DNA of 64,000 nucleotides, taken from assembly GCF_001277175.1 (NCBI RefSeq), contig NZ_CP012257.1, forward strand, positions 248,001-312,000, written 5' to 3'. The notes beneath the pieces are model-generated. The model was not told where the DNA came from, ran no database searches, and saw nothing but the letters and a program-made list of their open reading frames with translations. Of this stretch, positions 1 through 8,348 are shown piece by piece (position 1 is the first letter of the stretch; each line of letters opens with the position of its first letter). This stretch comes from Cronobacter universalis NCTC 9529. GTDB taxonomy: Bacteria; Pseudomonadota; Gammaproteobacteria; Enterobacterales; Enterobacteriaceae. The position numbers were made by a program, and so were the translations under genes.

Positions 1-1344
1 GGCGGTCGGCAGGAAGACGACCACCAAGCTCATGGTGGTCGCCATGACGGCCAGGGCGATCTCGGTCACGGCATCCTCTGCTGCCTTCCGGATCGATTTG
101 CCCATGTGCCGGTGGCGCTCGATGTTCTCGATCTCGACGATGGCGTCATCGACCAGGATGCCCACGACCACCGCAAGCGCCAGCAGCGTGACGGTATTGA
201 GCGTGAAGCCCAGCCAGGCCATGGCCGCGAACGCGGGCAGGATGGACAGCGGTAGCGCGGTCGAGGCGATCAGTGTCGCGCGCCAGTCGCGCAGGAAGAG
301 CCAGACGACGATCATCGCCAGGATGGCGCCTTCGTACAGCATCGCCATCGAACCTTCGTACTGCTCCAGCGTCTGGCCGACCGACCCAGAAATCTCCGTC
401 AGGCTGAGCGCCGGATCGGCCTGCTGGAGGCCGGCCAGGGCCTCGCGAACGCCATCGGCCAGCCGCACTTCGTCAAAGCCCCTGGCGCGATACACGCTGA
501 AGCCGACCACGTGCTTGCCATCGAGCAAGGCCGCGTGCGTGGGATCAGCCTGACCATCGATTATGGTCGCGATCTGGTCCAGCCTGAAGCTCGTGCCGTT
601 CGACAGCGAGATCCGCAGGCCCGCAAGCTCCGATGCTTGGCGAACCGTGGCGATCGTGCGAACCGACTGCTCCTCGCCGCCGAGCTGTCCGCGGCCACCC
701 GAGGACTGCTGCTGTACCTGGCGCAACGCTCGGGAGACATCCGCCGCGGTGATGCCAAGGGCAGACATGCGCAGCGGATCGACCTCGATCCGAACCTCGC
801 GTTCGATGCCGCCAAGCCGCTCGAACCGGCCAACACCGGACACGCCGAGCACGGTCTTGGCGACTGTATCGTCCACGAACCAGGAAAGCTGCTCCTCGCT
901 GAGACGGGAGGAAGCGATGGCATAGGTGAGCACCGGAGCACCGACGCTGTTGGACGCGCTGACCGTCGGTTGCAGCAGATCAGGCGGGAGGTCGGAGCGA
1001 ATGCCGTCCACCGCGTTCTTGGTCTCGATCAGCGCGTCCGACAGATTCTTTTCCAGTACGAATTGCACCTGGATCGACACCAAGCCATCCGTGACTGATG
1101 TGGTCAGATGGTTCAGCCCGCTCAAGGTCGCGAGCGCGTCCTCGACCTTGCGTGCGACCTCCGTTTCGAGTTGAGCGGGGGCCGCCCCCGGCTGCGACAA
1201 CGCTACCGTAACCATCGGCAGATCGAGGTCGGGCAAGTCCTGCGTGGGCAGCTTCTGGAATCCCCACAATCCGGCGAGCGCCAGCAGCGCGAACAGCAGG
1301 ATCGAGGGTATGGGATTGCGAATGGACCAGGTGGCGAAGTTCAT
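1..1344 (-). CDS. RND efflux pump inner-membrane permease (5' part, cut by window edge)
   Basis: Reading leftward from the ATG at 1344 gives 448 codons with no stop, so the gene runs off the window; RND permeases are about 1,030 residues. The first residues (MNFATWSIRNP) and the following hydrophobic segment are TM1 of an AcrB/MexB-type pump. The TM4 motif GILVDDAIVEIEN holds the paired aspartates (D399, D400) that carry protons in this family. It should form a tripartite drug/proton antiporter with the two genes upstream. Its ATG overlaps the stop of the fusion-protein gene by 4 bp (ATGA), indicating translational coupling. Substrates cannot be read from the sequence. Confidence 0.92.
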   Translation of the reverse strand, partial: MNFATWSIRNPIPSILLFALLALAGLWGFQKLPTQDLPDLDLPMVTVALSQPGAAPAQLETEVARKVEDALATLSGLNHLTTSVTDGLVSIQVQFVLEKNLSDALIETKNAVDGIRSDLPPDLLQPTVSASNSVGAPVLTYAIASSRLSEEQLSWFVDDTVAKTVLGVSGVGRFERLGGIEREVRIEVDPLRMSALGITAADVSRALRQVQQQSSGGRGQLGGEEQSVRTIATVRQASELAGLRISLSNGTSFRLDQIATIIDGQADPTHAALLDGKHVVGFSVYRARGFDEVRLADGVREALAGLQQADPALSLTEISGSVGQTLEQYEGSMAMLYEGAILAMIVVWLFLRDWRATLIASTALPLSILPAFAAMAWLGFTLNTVTLLALAVVVGILVDDAIVEIENIERHRHMGKSIRKAAEDAVTEIALAVMATTMSLVVVFLPTA

Positions 1345-2474
1345 GGCTTGGCCGCTCCTGCCGGACGGCCTTGGGAGATGCGCACCAGATCACGGTCCTT
1401 GAGGAACCCTGCGCCCTGGACGACGACGTGTTCATCTTTGCCAAGCCCGTCGGTGATCTCGACCTCCCGGCCATTGCGCCGGCCGACAGTGACGCTTCGC
1501 AGCGACACCCGGGGCGTTGCGCTGGCGTCGGCCAACGCGAGCACATGGCTGCGCCCATCGCGAATGACGACGCTCTCGGCGGGCACGACCAGCGCCGCGC
1601 CGCTCCCCAGCCCAAGGCTGCCGCTGGCGTACATGCCAGCCCGGGCCGAGCTACCTGGTCGGAGGTCGGCATAGACGATGGCCAGGCGCGAGGCGCTGTC
1701 CAGCACGGGCGAAGTCTGTCGAACGGTCGCCGTCGCGGTGTTGCCGTCGGGAAGTTCAAGCGTGACTTCCTGGCCGATCTTGACTTGGGCCAGTTGTCCC
1801 GCCGTCAGCTCGCCACGCCATTCCAGGCGCCCCTGGCGAATCATCCGGAACAATTCCTGGCCCACCGGGACGACGGTGCCAAGGGTCGCCGTTCTGGCGC
1901 TGATGACACCATCATCGGGCGCCCTGACGTCGGTGTAGCGCAGCCGTAGCGCATTGGCCGCGAGCAAGGCATCGGCGGTCTTGGATTGGGTCACGAGCTG
2001 CAGCACGTCCTGATCGCTCATGGCGCTGCTACGCTGCAACGCCAGACCGCGCTGGCGGTTGGCGGCCGCTTGATCGGCATTCGCCTTCAGTTGCGCGTGT
2101 TCCGCCTCCAACAGCGCGCGATCGAAACGGGCGATCACCTGGCCCTTTTTCACAACGTCCCCGACGTTGACGCGAACGTCGATGAGTTGGTAGCCGCCGA
2201 TCTGCGAGCCGATGCTGGCTTCTTCCCATGCGGCAATCGCGCCGGTGGCTTTGATTTGCAGCGGCCAAGACACCTCGCGTGGCGCGGCGCTTGTCACGGT
2301 GAGCGCTGGCGTGGCGGCGGGAGTAACTTCGGCCGGGCTCCGATCGCGCTGCACGAAGACGAGCGCCAGCGCCGCCGCAACGACGGCGATGGCCCCGATG
2401 GCATACGCGACCCGGTTCCTGCGCAGGTGACCAGGAGTGGGCGAATTGCGGGGGTGCTCTTGTTCTGGGCTCAT
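1341..2474 (-). CDS. RND efflux periplasmic adaptor (membrane fusion protein)
   Basis: This 377-residue protein is an AcrA/HlyD-type adaptor that links the permease to the outer-membrane channel. It has a basic N-terminus, one membrane anchor (about residues 24-41), a split lipoyl domain (GGYQLIDVRVNVGDVVKKGQ and, later, VRAPDDGVISAR), a coiled-coil hairpin rich in Ala and Gln (AANRQRGLALQRS) and beta-barrel/membrane-proximal domains at the C-terminus. There is no obvious lipobox. Its stop overlaps the permease start by 4 bp and its start overlaps the outer-membrane factor stop, so the three are one operon. Confidence 0.93.
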   Translation of the reverse strand: MSPEQEHPRNSPTPGHLRRNRVAYAIGAIAVVAAALALVFVQRDRSPAEVTPAATPALTVTSAAPREVSWPLQIKATGAIAAWEEASIGSQIGGYQLIDVRVNVGDVVKKGQVIARFDRALLEAEHAQLKANADQAAANRQRGLALQRSSAMSDQDVLQLVTQSKTADALLAANALRLRYTDVRAPDDGVISARTATLGTVVPVGQELFRMIRQGRLEWRGELTAGQLAQVKIGQEVTLELPDGNTATATVRQTSPVLDSASRLAIVYADLRPGSSARAGMYASGSLGLGSGAALVVPAESVVIRDGRSHVLALADASATPRVSLRSVTVGRRNGREVEITDGLGKDEHVVVQGAGFLKDRDLVRISQGRPAGAAKP

Positions 2475-4204
2475 CTGCGAATACTTTCGTTGCGGGCGAT
2501 AGGGGTATCGGTCGTCTTTCGGGTCACCGGCGGCTCCGGTGCCGCCGCCGACAGCGGCGGATTCCCTGCGGCGCGCACGAGGGAAACCCAGGATCGAGCG
2601 CGATCGGAAGCAGCCGAAATGGCGCTCTCTTGCGCGCTGTTGAACTGCCGTCGCGAGCCTTCCAGCTCGAACAGGCTGATGGCGCCGGCGCGATATCGGG
2701 CTTCGTTGGCTTGCAAAGCAATGCGAGCTGCATCGGTAGCCTGTCGGGACGTGCCCACGCGCTGCTGCGCCGACGACAGCGCAGCCAGAGCGTCCTCGAC
2801 ATCACGGGTCGCTGTACGCAGGGTGTCTGCCAAGGTCGCCAGGGCCGCGCGATACCGCGCTTCGGCGACATCGACGTTGGCCGCCCCCAGCCCCGCATCG
2901 AAGATGGGCACGGACACCGCAGCGCCGGCGGACCAGGTATCGAAATTGACCGTGGACCCCAGTGCGCGAATCCACTGGCCCGTCAGGAGCGCAGACAGAT
3001 CAACACGCGGCAGACGCTCGGCACGGGCAACACCGATCTCGGCATATGTGGCGGCGAGTTCCCGCTCGGCTGACCGGACCGCAGGATGCTGGAGAAGAAC
3101 GGTTGCCGGCAGATCCAGTCGGGATGACGGCGCGATGGGTACGATGGCCGCGGGATCATCGAGATGTTCGACTGCAACGGATGCCGACGAATCACTACTG
3201 GGCGGCACGGAGGGAGATGACATCGCGAGGCGCCGAGCCTCGCCGTGCTGGAGGTGGACAATGGCCTGAAGGTCCAGGCGCGACGAGGGCGCGAGGGAGG
3301 CGGTGGCCGCGGGACCAGCCGGGCGGCTGATGGCTGCGGCTTGCGACGAGTCACCGCTGGGCGATACAAGCGGCGGCTGCATCGCAAGCTGCCGTACCGT
3401 CGCGGCCTCCCGGCCGCTAAGCGCGACAAGCGCGTCCACCAGGGTCGTGCAGGCCTCTTCCTGGCTGAAGCGATTGGTTCTCGCGGCGGCAAGATTGCTC
3501 AGTGCGCTGGCTTCTTCCACGGGCGCGACATTGCCAACCGCGAGGCGCTGACGGATCAGCGAAAGCTCGGTTTCACGCGAGGCGATGTCCTGGCCGCGAA
3601 TCGCGAGGGAATAGTTGCAGGCGCGCAGGGCCACGACGCCGTCGGCGATCTGCGCGGCCAGGGACAGCCGGGCGTCATCGGCGTCCGCGTTGCGCGCGTC
3701 GAGCCGGCTGCGGGCCGCGTCTTCCGTCGCACGGGCACGGCCCCAAAGATCAAGCTCCCAAGCAAGGCTGCCGCCCAAAGAACCCGTAGTGGCGTTGATT
3801 GTCTCGGCGCCGCCCGTCTGGCCCTGCGACTTGCCGCGCGACAGCGATCCGTTGCCACCAAGCTGGGGAGCGCGCCGGGCACGGCTCGCTCCCAGCCCCG
3901 CACGCGCTTCATCGACACGTGCGGCTGCTTGTGCAAGCGTGGGGTTGTCGATCAACGCCGAGGCGACGAGGGTGTCGATGGCGGGATCGCCCAGATGCGT
4001 CCACCAGTCCTCGCGCAACTCGGCGCCACCGACTGGCGTACCTGCCTTGGCGTTCGCCCAAGCCGTCGGCACATCGACGTGTGGCGTCGCATAAGGCGGC
4101 TGCGTCGCGCAACCACCGACGCAAAGCGCTGCGGCCATCACGCACGCCCCAAGCCGCGGTCCAGGGTGACCTTGGCGATGCGTCAGATCGTGCAGCGTCG
4201 CCAT
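2471..4204 (-). CDS. NodT/OprM-family outer-membrane efflux lipoprotein with an internal duplication
   Basis: A 577-residue outer-membrane factor. I chose the ATG at 4204 because it overlaps the tetR stop (TGATG) and places a lipoprotein signal with the lipobox GGCATQ near residue 32. The channel core shows the family's hallmarks (AWELDLWGRARA, APSSRLDLPATVLLQHPAV, VPIFDAG). Residues are duplicated in the middle: a 53-residue unit beginning RQLAM (3394-3236) is followed directly by a diverged copy beginning RRLAM (3235-3077). Only the second copy continues into the normal sequence (HPAVRSAE). This makes the protein longer than typical OprM homologues. Confidence 0.92.
   Translation of the reverse strand: MATLHDLTHRQGHPGPRLGACVMAAALCVGGCATQPPYATPHVDVPTAWANAKAGTPVGGAELREDWWTHLGDPAIDTLVASALIDNPTLAQAAARVDEARAGLGASRARRAPQLGGNGSLSRGKSQGQTGGAETINATTGSLGGSLAWELDLWGRARATEDAARSRLDARNADADDARLSLAAQIADGVVALRACNYSLAIRGQDIASRETELSLIRQRLAVGNVAPVEEASALSNLAAARTNRFSQEEACTTLVDALVALSGREAATVRQLAMQPPLVSPSGDSSQAAAISRPAGPAATASLAPSSRLDLQAIVHLQHGEARRLAMSSPSVPPSSDSSASVAVEHLDDPAAIVPIAPSSRLDLPATVLLQHPAVRSAERELAATYAEIGVARAERLPRVDLSALLTGQWIRALGSTVNFDTWSAGAAVSVPIFDAGLGAANVDVAEARYRAALATLADTLRTATRDVEDALAALSSAQQRVGTSRQATDAARIALQANEARYRAGAISLFELEGSRRQFNSAQESAISAASDRARSWVSLVRAAGNPPLSAAAPEPPVTRKTTDTPIARNESIRR
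3077..3394 (-). repeat. Diverged tandem duplication, 2 x 159 bp, inside the OMF gene
   Basis: Two in-frame units of 53 codons follow each other without a gap. Shared stretches include DSS, APSSRLDL and LQH near the ends. Many positions differ, so the duplication is not recent. It inserts in a loop before the HPAVRSAE segment of the channel repeat. Confidence 0.85.
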
Positions 4205-4794
4205 CACAGCTCGCGCACCAGTGAGAACGCTCTTGCCATGATCGGCCGCAGATTTGCCTGCCCACCGTCGGCGTACCATTCATCCAGGGCGGCCGTCCAT
4301 GCTGACGTCGCCGCGCCCACGATGATGCGCGCCTCCAGCAGGCTCAGGCCCCGTTCGCCGTATCGCTCCACCAGCACGGCGGCAAGCACCACTTCTCGCT
4401 CCATCCGCTTCTCGCACTCCTTCGCGAGCAAGGGCGGTGCTTCCTTCAGGAGGCGCACCAGAGCAAAAGCCATGTCGGGATTGGCGTCATAGAGTTTGAG
4501 CACCGTCCCCAGCGTTTCGCAGACCGCATCCAAGGGGCGCTCCTCGGCGGGCCTGCCCCTCAACTCGTCGGCCAACTGAACGGTCTTTTCTTCATGCCAG
4601 GCAAAGACCAGATCCTCTTTGGTCTTGAAGTAGCGAAAGAAGGTGCGCCGCGCGATGCCCAGAGGGTCGACGATCTGCTCGATGGTGGTGTGGGTGAAGC
4701 CTTGCTTCAGAAACAGCGCGAGCCCGAGGTTGGACAACTCCCTGCGGGTGCTCTCCTTGTGTCTTTCGCGAAGGCCAGGGTTTTTCTGTGTCAT
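4204..4794 (-). CDS. TetR-family regulator of the efflux operon (copy 1)
   Basis: A 196-residue TetR/AcrR repressor. The N-terminal helix-turn-helix is clear (TTIEQIVDPLGIARRTFFRYFKTKEDLVF, residues about 37-65), and the C-terminal domain, with ALDEWYADGG near its end, should bind an unknown ligand. It is the first gene of the tetR-OMF-MFP-permease operon and overlaps the next start by 1 bp (TGATG), so it probably autoregulates with the pump. Two palindromes (4814-4828, 4849-4863) lie upstream between it and the divergent genes. It is 77% identical (151 of 196, ungapped) to the regulator at 7112-7702. Confidence 0.93.
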   Translation of the reverse strand: MTQKNPGLRERHKESTRRELSNLGLALFLKQGFTHTTIEQIVDPLGIARRTFFRYFKTKEDLVFAWHEEKTVQLADELRGRPAEERPLDAVCETLGTVLKLYDANPDMAFALVRLLKEAPPLLAKECEKRMEREVVLAAVLVERYGERGLSLLEARIIVGAATSAWTAALDEWYADGGQANLRPIMARAFSLVREL

Positions 4795-4813
4795 GGGTGC
4801 ATTCTGCCTTAAC

Positions 4814-4863
4814 TGGCACTTGGTGCCAATACTGCATTATGCGCCAATTGGCACTTTGTGTCA
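4814..4863. promoter_or_regulatory. Paired operator palindromes for TetR copy 1
   Basis: TGGCACTTGGTGCCA (4814-4828) is a perfect 6-bp-arm palindrome and TGGCACTTTGTGTCA (4849-4863) differs by one base in one arm. Their centres are 35 bp apart. They sit in the divergent promoter region between tetR copy 1 and the 4931 ORF. The same pair recurs upstream of tetR copy 2. Confidence 0.8.
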
Positions 4864-4930
4864 CAATGACTGAAGTTTTGGCTGAACCGCCCCTGTCGGC
4901 GTTTCATTGGCTTCAGGGGAGAGAAGCGCT

Positions 4931-5059
4931 ATGGAAGACGTATCCCGAGCCACGGTTGAGCCGTGCGAACCCGGTCGCGCGCAGGCCACCAACGCCGACC
5001 CTCTCGGCTGCCGAGCCGCGCGCTCCGACCTTTCCGATATGCAGGAGGCGGCTTCATGA
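4931..5059 (+). CDS. Short 42-codon ORF, apparent 5' remnant of a ferredoxin gene
   Basis: The ORF starts MEDVSRATVEPC after a purine-rich GGGGAGAGAAG. The ferredoxin at 7845 starts MEKTPKAAAEPC at the same place relative to its own tetR and operators. After about 15 codons the similarity ends, and no cluster-binding cysteines follow. The ORF stops at TGA overlapping the ATG of the hydrolase gene (5056), so it may now act as a leader coupling translation to that gene. I consider it a relic of a duplicated tetR-ferredoxin module rather than a functional ferredoxin. Confidence 0.55.
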   Translation: MEDVSRATVEPCEPGRAQATNADPLGCRAARSDLSDMQEAAS

Positions 5060-6981
5060 GTCGCCTTCGGCCCCCGTTTCACATACTGCTGTGGGTACTG
5101 CTCGTCGCGCTGCTGCCAGGCTGCGCGGTGGTGTCCGTTTCATCCATCTCACCCAAGGAGTACCTGGCTGAGCGACGTGGCGACGTGCTCACCACGGGCC
5201 GGCTGAGCACGGCCGCGCAGGAGGTGCTGCGCGTGGTCGGCATCGACGACTGCCGTGAACGCCAGGAGGCCTGCCGACAGACCCTGGCGCAGGCGAGCGG
5301 CATCACCGAGGAGCAGCGCCAGTCCGCGCTGTCCGAACTGTGGCTGGAAGCGGCACTCGCGGCCGACCAGGCGCCTGCCAGCTCGACCCGGCAAGCCCCG
5401 GCGCTGGACGCGTGGCTTGAAGCAGCGCGGCACGCCTGGGCCTACCTGTTTTTCACCGAGCGGCGCCCCGGAGAACGCGCGTTCGAGGACCGCCAGACCC
5501 AAGTGCGCGACTACTACAACTACGCCGTCGAGCAGACCGTGACACGCCTGTTCAACGCCCGCTGGCGCGAGCGGGTTGCCGCCACCCGCAACACCGGGGC
5601 TTCTGTCCTCCATCTTGGACAGTGGCGTCTAAGCAGCCACGTCGAGGGGTTTGCACGCACGCAGGGTGCGGCGCTGCCAGAGGCGCTGGTGACCGCTTCC
5701 TCGCTGCGCTTCTCCGGCCTGCGCAACACCTATCGGCGCGACGGCTTCGGCGCCCCGCTGGTGGCGGTCCTCCCGCCGCTACCAACCAGTCCCCCGGTGC
5801 CTTATACCGAGATGCGGTATCCCGCGATCACTGCGCTGATCACCTTCGAGGGCCGGAACCTGCAAGAGGTGCTGGGCACCCGCCGCGTGGATATTCGCCT
5901 CTACGATCCTTACCGCGCGAAGCAGATCGACACGGCCGGGGTACAGGCTCCGCTCGCGGCCAACTTCACTGCCGGTTATGGCCTTTGGCTCGCGCGCTCC
6001 GGCTTCGCCACACAAGCGCTGCGTACCCTGTTCGGCATGAGCGACGGCATCGTGCGGCCGCAAATCCAGTTGATGCAGCCCTATGACCCGGAACGGGGGA
6101 TCGTCGTCATGCTGCACGGACTGGCGAGCAGCCCGGAAGCATGGGTCAATGTGGCCAACGAGGTGCTGGGCGACGAGACGCTGCGCCAGCACTATCAGAT
6201 CTGGCAGGTCTATTACCCAACGAATGCCCCCCTGGCCCTGAACCGGCACGCCATCGAGCAGGCGCTGACACAGACACTGGCCCACTTCGACCCCCAGGGC
6301 ACGGCCCGCGCCTCACGCGACATGGTGCTGGTCGGCCATAGCATGGGTGGCGTGTTGTCGCGGCTGTTGGTGTCCGATGCAGGCCAGGCAATGTGGCCGT
6401 TGTTACCGTCGGGAGCGAAAACGCGCATGGCATCGGACCCGGAACTCCAGCGCGATCTGACCGCATATGTGGAGTTTCAGCCGATGCCGCAGGTCACACG
6501 CGCCGTTTTTATTGCCGCACCGCACCGCGGCACGCCCTTCGCCGAGAACCGGCTGGCACGCCACGCCGCCAATCTCGTCACCTTGCCTCTGGCCATGTTG
6601 GAGCAGGCGGGCGATCTGACGAGACGGCTGGCCCGGCTTTCTCCCCAGGGTCAGGGCAGCGAACCGCTGCATATCCCGAACAGCATCGACAACCTGAGCG
6701 ACCGCGATCCATTCGTGCGTGCGGCTGCGCAATTGCAGATCAGCCCGAGGGTGCGCTACCACTCGATCATTGGCCGCGAACGTCCCGAGGACATACTGGC
6801 GCAGTCCAGCGACGGCGTGGTGCCCTATGCCAGTGCGCACCTGGAGGGCGCGTTATCCGAGAGGGTCATCACGTCATGGCACAGCGTGCAGGAAACGGCA
6901 GAGGCGATATTGGAGATACGCCGCATCCTGCTGGAGCATCTCCTGTCGGCCGCAGCCGATCTCCGCTGCGAGGGCTGTTGA
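5056..6981 (+). CDS. Lipoprotein alpha/beta hydrolase (lipase/esterase-like)
   Basis: A 641-residue protein. The ATG at 5056 is preceded by AGGAGG and gives a lipoprotein signal (LLVALLPGCAVV, Cys near residue 23), arguing against an earlier start. An uncharacterised N-terminal region of about 350 residues precedes an alpha/beta-hydrolase fold with the oxyanion segment MLHGLASSPEAW and the nucleophile elbow LVGHSMGGVLSR. A probable catalytic Asp/His pair lies in the last 100 residues (SSDGVVPYASAH, SWHSVQ). It is divergent from the efflux operon and should share the operator region, so it is probably co-regulated. Its substrate is unknown. Confidence 0.85.
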   Translation: MSRLRPPFHILLWVLLVALLPGCAVVSVSSISPKEYLAERRGDVLTTGRLSTAAQEVLRVVGIDDCRERQEACRQTLAQASGITEEQRQSALSELWLEAALAADQAPASSTRQAPALDAWLEAARHAWAYLFFTERRPGERAFEDRQTQVRDYYNYAVEQTVTRLFNARWRERVAATRNTGASVLHLGQWRLSSHVEGFARTQGAALPEALVTASSLRFSGLRNTYRRDGFGAPLVAVLPPLPTSPPVPYTEMRYPAITALITFEGRNLQEVLGTRRVDIRLYDPYRAKQIDTAGVQAPLAANFTAGYGLWLARSGFATQALRTLFGMSDGIVRPQIQLMQPYDPERGIVVMLHGLASSPEAWVNVANEVLGDETLRQHYQIWQVYYPTNAPLALNRHAIEQALTQTLAHFDPQGTARASRDMVLVGHSMGGVLSRLLVSDAGQAMWPLLPSGAKTRMASDPELQRDLTAYVEFQPMPQVTRAVFIAAPHRGTPFAENRLARHAANLVTLPLAMLEQAGDLTRRLARLSPQGQGSEPLHIPNSIDNLSDRDPFVRAAAQLQISPRVRYHSIIGRERPEDILAQSSDGVVPYASAHLEGALSERVITSWHSVQETAEAILEIRRILLEHLLSAAADLRCEGC

Positions 6982-7111
6982 CAGGAAATGCAAAGGCCTT
7001 CGGCACGACACGAAACAGCCGGCGTGGAAAGCGCCGCCTTCGGAGCACATGCATGCTCCAAGGCAGTGCTCCACGGTCAATGACAATACGGCGCGTCGCC
7101 CAGGATGATGA

Positions 7112-7702
7112 TCACAGCTCGTGAACCAATGCGAACGCGCTTGCCATGATGGGCCGCAGGTCTGCCTGCCCGCCGTCGGCATACCACTCATCCAGCGCTG
7201 CCATCCACGCTGACGTGACCGCACCAACGATGATGCGCGCTTTGAGGGGGATCAGACCCTGCTTGCCTTCTCGCTCCACCAATGCAGCAGCAAGCGCCAG
7301 TTCCCGGTCCATCCGCTTTTCGCATTCCTTGGCGAGCAAGGCCGGTGTCTCTTTCAGAAGGCGTACCAGAGCGAAGGCAAGCTCTGGATTCGCGTCGTAG
7401 CGCTTGAGGGTCGTCGCCATGGTTGCGCAAACCGCGTCCAAGGGGCGCTCCTTGGCGGGCCTGCTCTTCAACACCTCGACCAACTCCACAGTCTTCTCTG
7501 CGTGCCACGCGAAGACCAGTTCCTCCTTGGTCTTGAAGTACCGAAAGAAGGTACGCCGCGCGATGCCCAGGGGTTCGACGATCTGCTCGATGGTGGTATT
7601 GGCGAAGCCTTGTTTCAAGAACAGTTCCAGTCCGAAGTTGGACAAGTCCGTTCGAGTGCTTTGTTTGTGCCTTTCACGAAGGCTGGGGTGCTTCTCTGTC
7701 AT
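7112..7702 (-). CDS. TetR-family regulator (copy 2)
   Basis: A 196-residue paralogue of the regulator at 4204-4794, the same length without gaps, with an almost identical recognition helix (GIARRTFFRYFKTKEELVF). It stands alone on its strand: its 3' side meets the convergent hydrolase gene with 130 bp between them and no visible gene. It is divergent from the ferredoxin gene at 7845 and has two operator palindromes in the shared promoter region, so ferredoxin control and autoregulation are the likely roles. The near-identical recognition helices suggest that the two regulators can bind each other's operators. Confidence 0.92.
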   Translation of the reverse strand: MTEKHPSLRERHKQSTRTDLSNFGLELFLKQGFANTTIEQIVEPLGIARRTFFRYFKTKEELVFAWHAEKTVELVEVLKSRPAKERPLDAVCATMATTLKRYDANPELAFALVRLLKETPALLAKECEKRMDRELALAAALVEREGKQGLIPLKARIIVGAVTSAWMAALDEWYADGGQADLRPIMASAFALVHEL

Positions 7703-7720
7703 TCAAATCGCTCTGATTTA

Positions 7721-7770
7721 TGGCATTTAGTGCCATTAGAGCACAATGCACCAACTGGCACTCGGTGCCA
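7721..7770. promoter_or_regulatory. Paired operator palindromes for TetR copy 2
   Basis: TGGCATTTAGTGCCA (7721-7735, one arm base mismatched) and TGGCACTCGGTGCCA (7756-7770, perfect arms) have centres 35 bp apart, the same spacing as the pair at 4814-4863. They lie between tetR copy 2 and the ferredoxin gene. Confidence 0.8.
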
Positions 7771-7844
7771 CAATGAAGTAAAATTGGTCTTAGCACCGCT
7801 CTTCAAAGCACCGCTGGGTAAACCATAACCCAGAGAAAGGACCT

Positions 7845-8147
7845 ATGGAAAAAACACCGAAAGCCGCGGCTGAGCCGTGTAAGCATCCGCCTGGCAAGTT
7901 TGTGCCGGTCATCGATCGCAACCGCTGCGAGGGAAAAGGCGACTGCATCAGCGCCTGTCCGAAAGACGTGTTCGTGCTCGGTGTCCTTCCCAAGTCCGAT
8001 CGAGACGGCCTCTCCTGGATTGGCAAGGTGAAGGGCTTTGCCCACGGTTGGAAGCAGGCCTTCATGCCGAATGCCAGTGCATGTGAGGCATGTGGCCTAT
8101 GCGTCACTGCCTGCCCAGAGCGTGCAATCAAACTTGAGCGAGCTTGA
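7845..8147 (+). CDS. Ferredoxin-type protein with two iron-sulfur motifs
   Basis: A 100-residue protein with an N-terminal motif CEGKGDCISACP (CX5CX3CP) and a C-terminal classical 4Fe-4S motif CEACGLCVTACP (CX2CX2CX3CP), separated by a 45-residue insert that is longer than in bacterial 2[4Fe-4S] ferredoxins. There is no signal peptide, so it is a cytoplasmic electron carrier. AAAGGA lies before the ATG. It is alone on its strand and divergent from tetR copy 2, which probably controls it. No partner oxidoreductase is visible in the window. Confidence 0.85.
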   Translation: MEKTPKAAAEPCKHPPGKFVPVIDRNRCEGKGDCISACPKDVFVLGVLPKSDRDGLSWIGKVKGFAHGWKQAFMPNASACEACGLCVTACPERAIKLERA

Positions 8148-8246
8148 ACTGCTGTAACGTGCTTTGCTCCTATATTTCTTATCGCAAGCGCCTTAGCAAA
8201 AAGGTCCGCTAATTTTTCCCTTGCTGATCTAGATGTAGATATGGGC

Positions 8247-8263
8247 GCCGCTCGAAGAGCGGC
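8247..8263. terminator. Hairpin between convergent genes, weak terminator candidate
   Basis: GCCGCTC and GAGCGGC form a 7-bp stem around a GAA loop, 100 bp after the ferredoxin stop and 85 bp before the convergent hydrolase stop. There is no U tract, so the termination role is uncertain. The rest of 8148-8348 shows no gene. Confidence 0.35.
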
Positions 8264-8348
8264 AGATGTGCCGCTTAGAGCAGGGCATTGCTGCCGAAAG
8301 TGGCGCGAAGTAGTCAGCGAAGCGAGGAGCGTCAGTGTGGCGCTGTGT

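Noticed and set aside
4796-5171. Plus-strand frame starting in the tetR copy 1 promoter
   Set aside because: It would run through both operators and overlap the hydrolase in another frame; the short ORF at 4931 is better supported by its similarity to the ferredoxin start.
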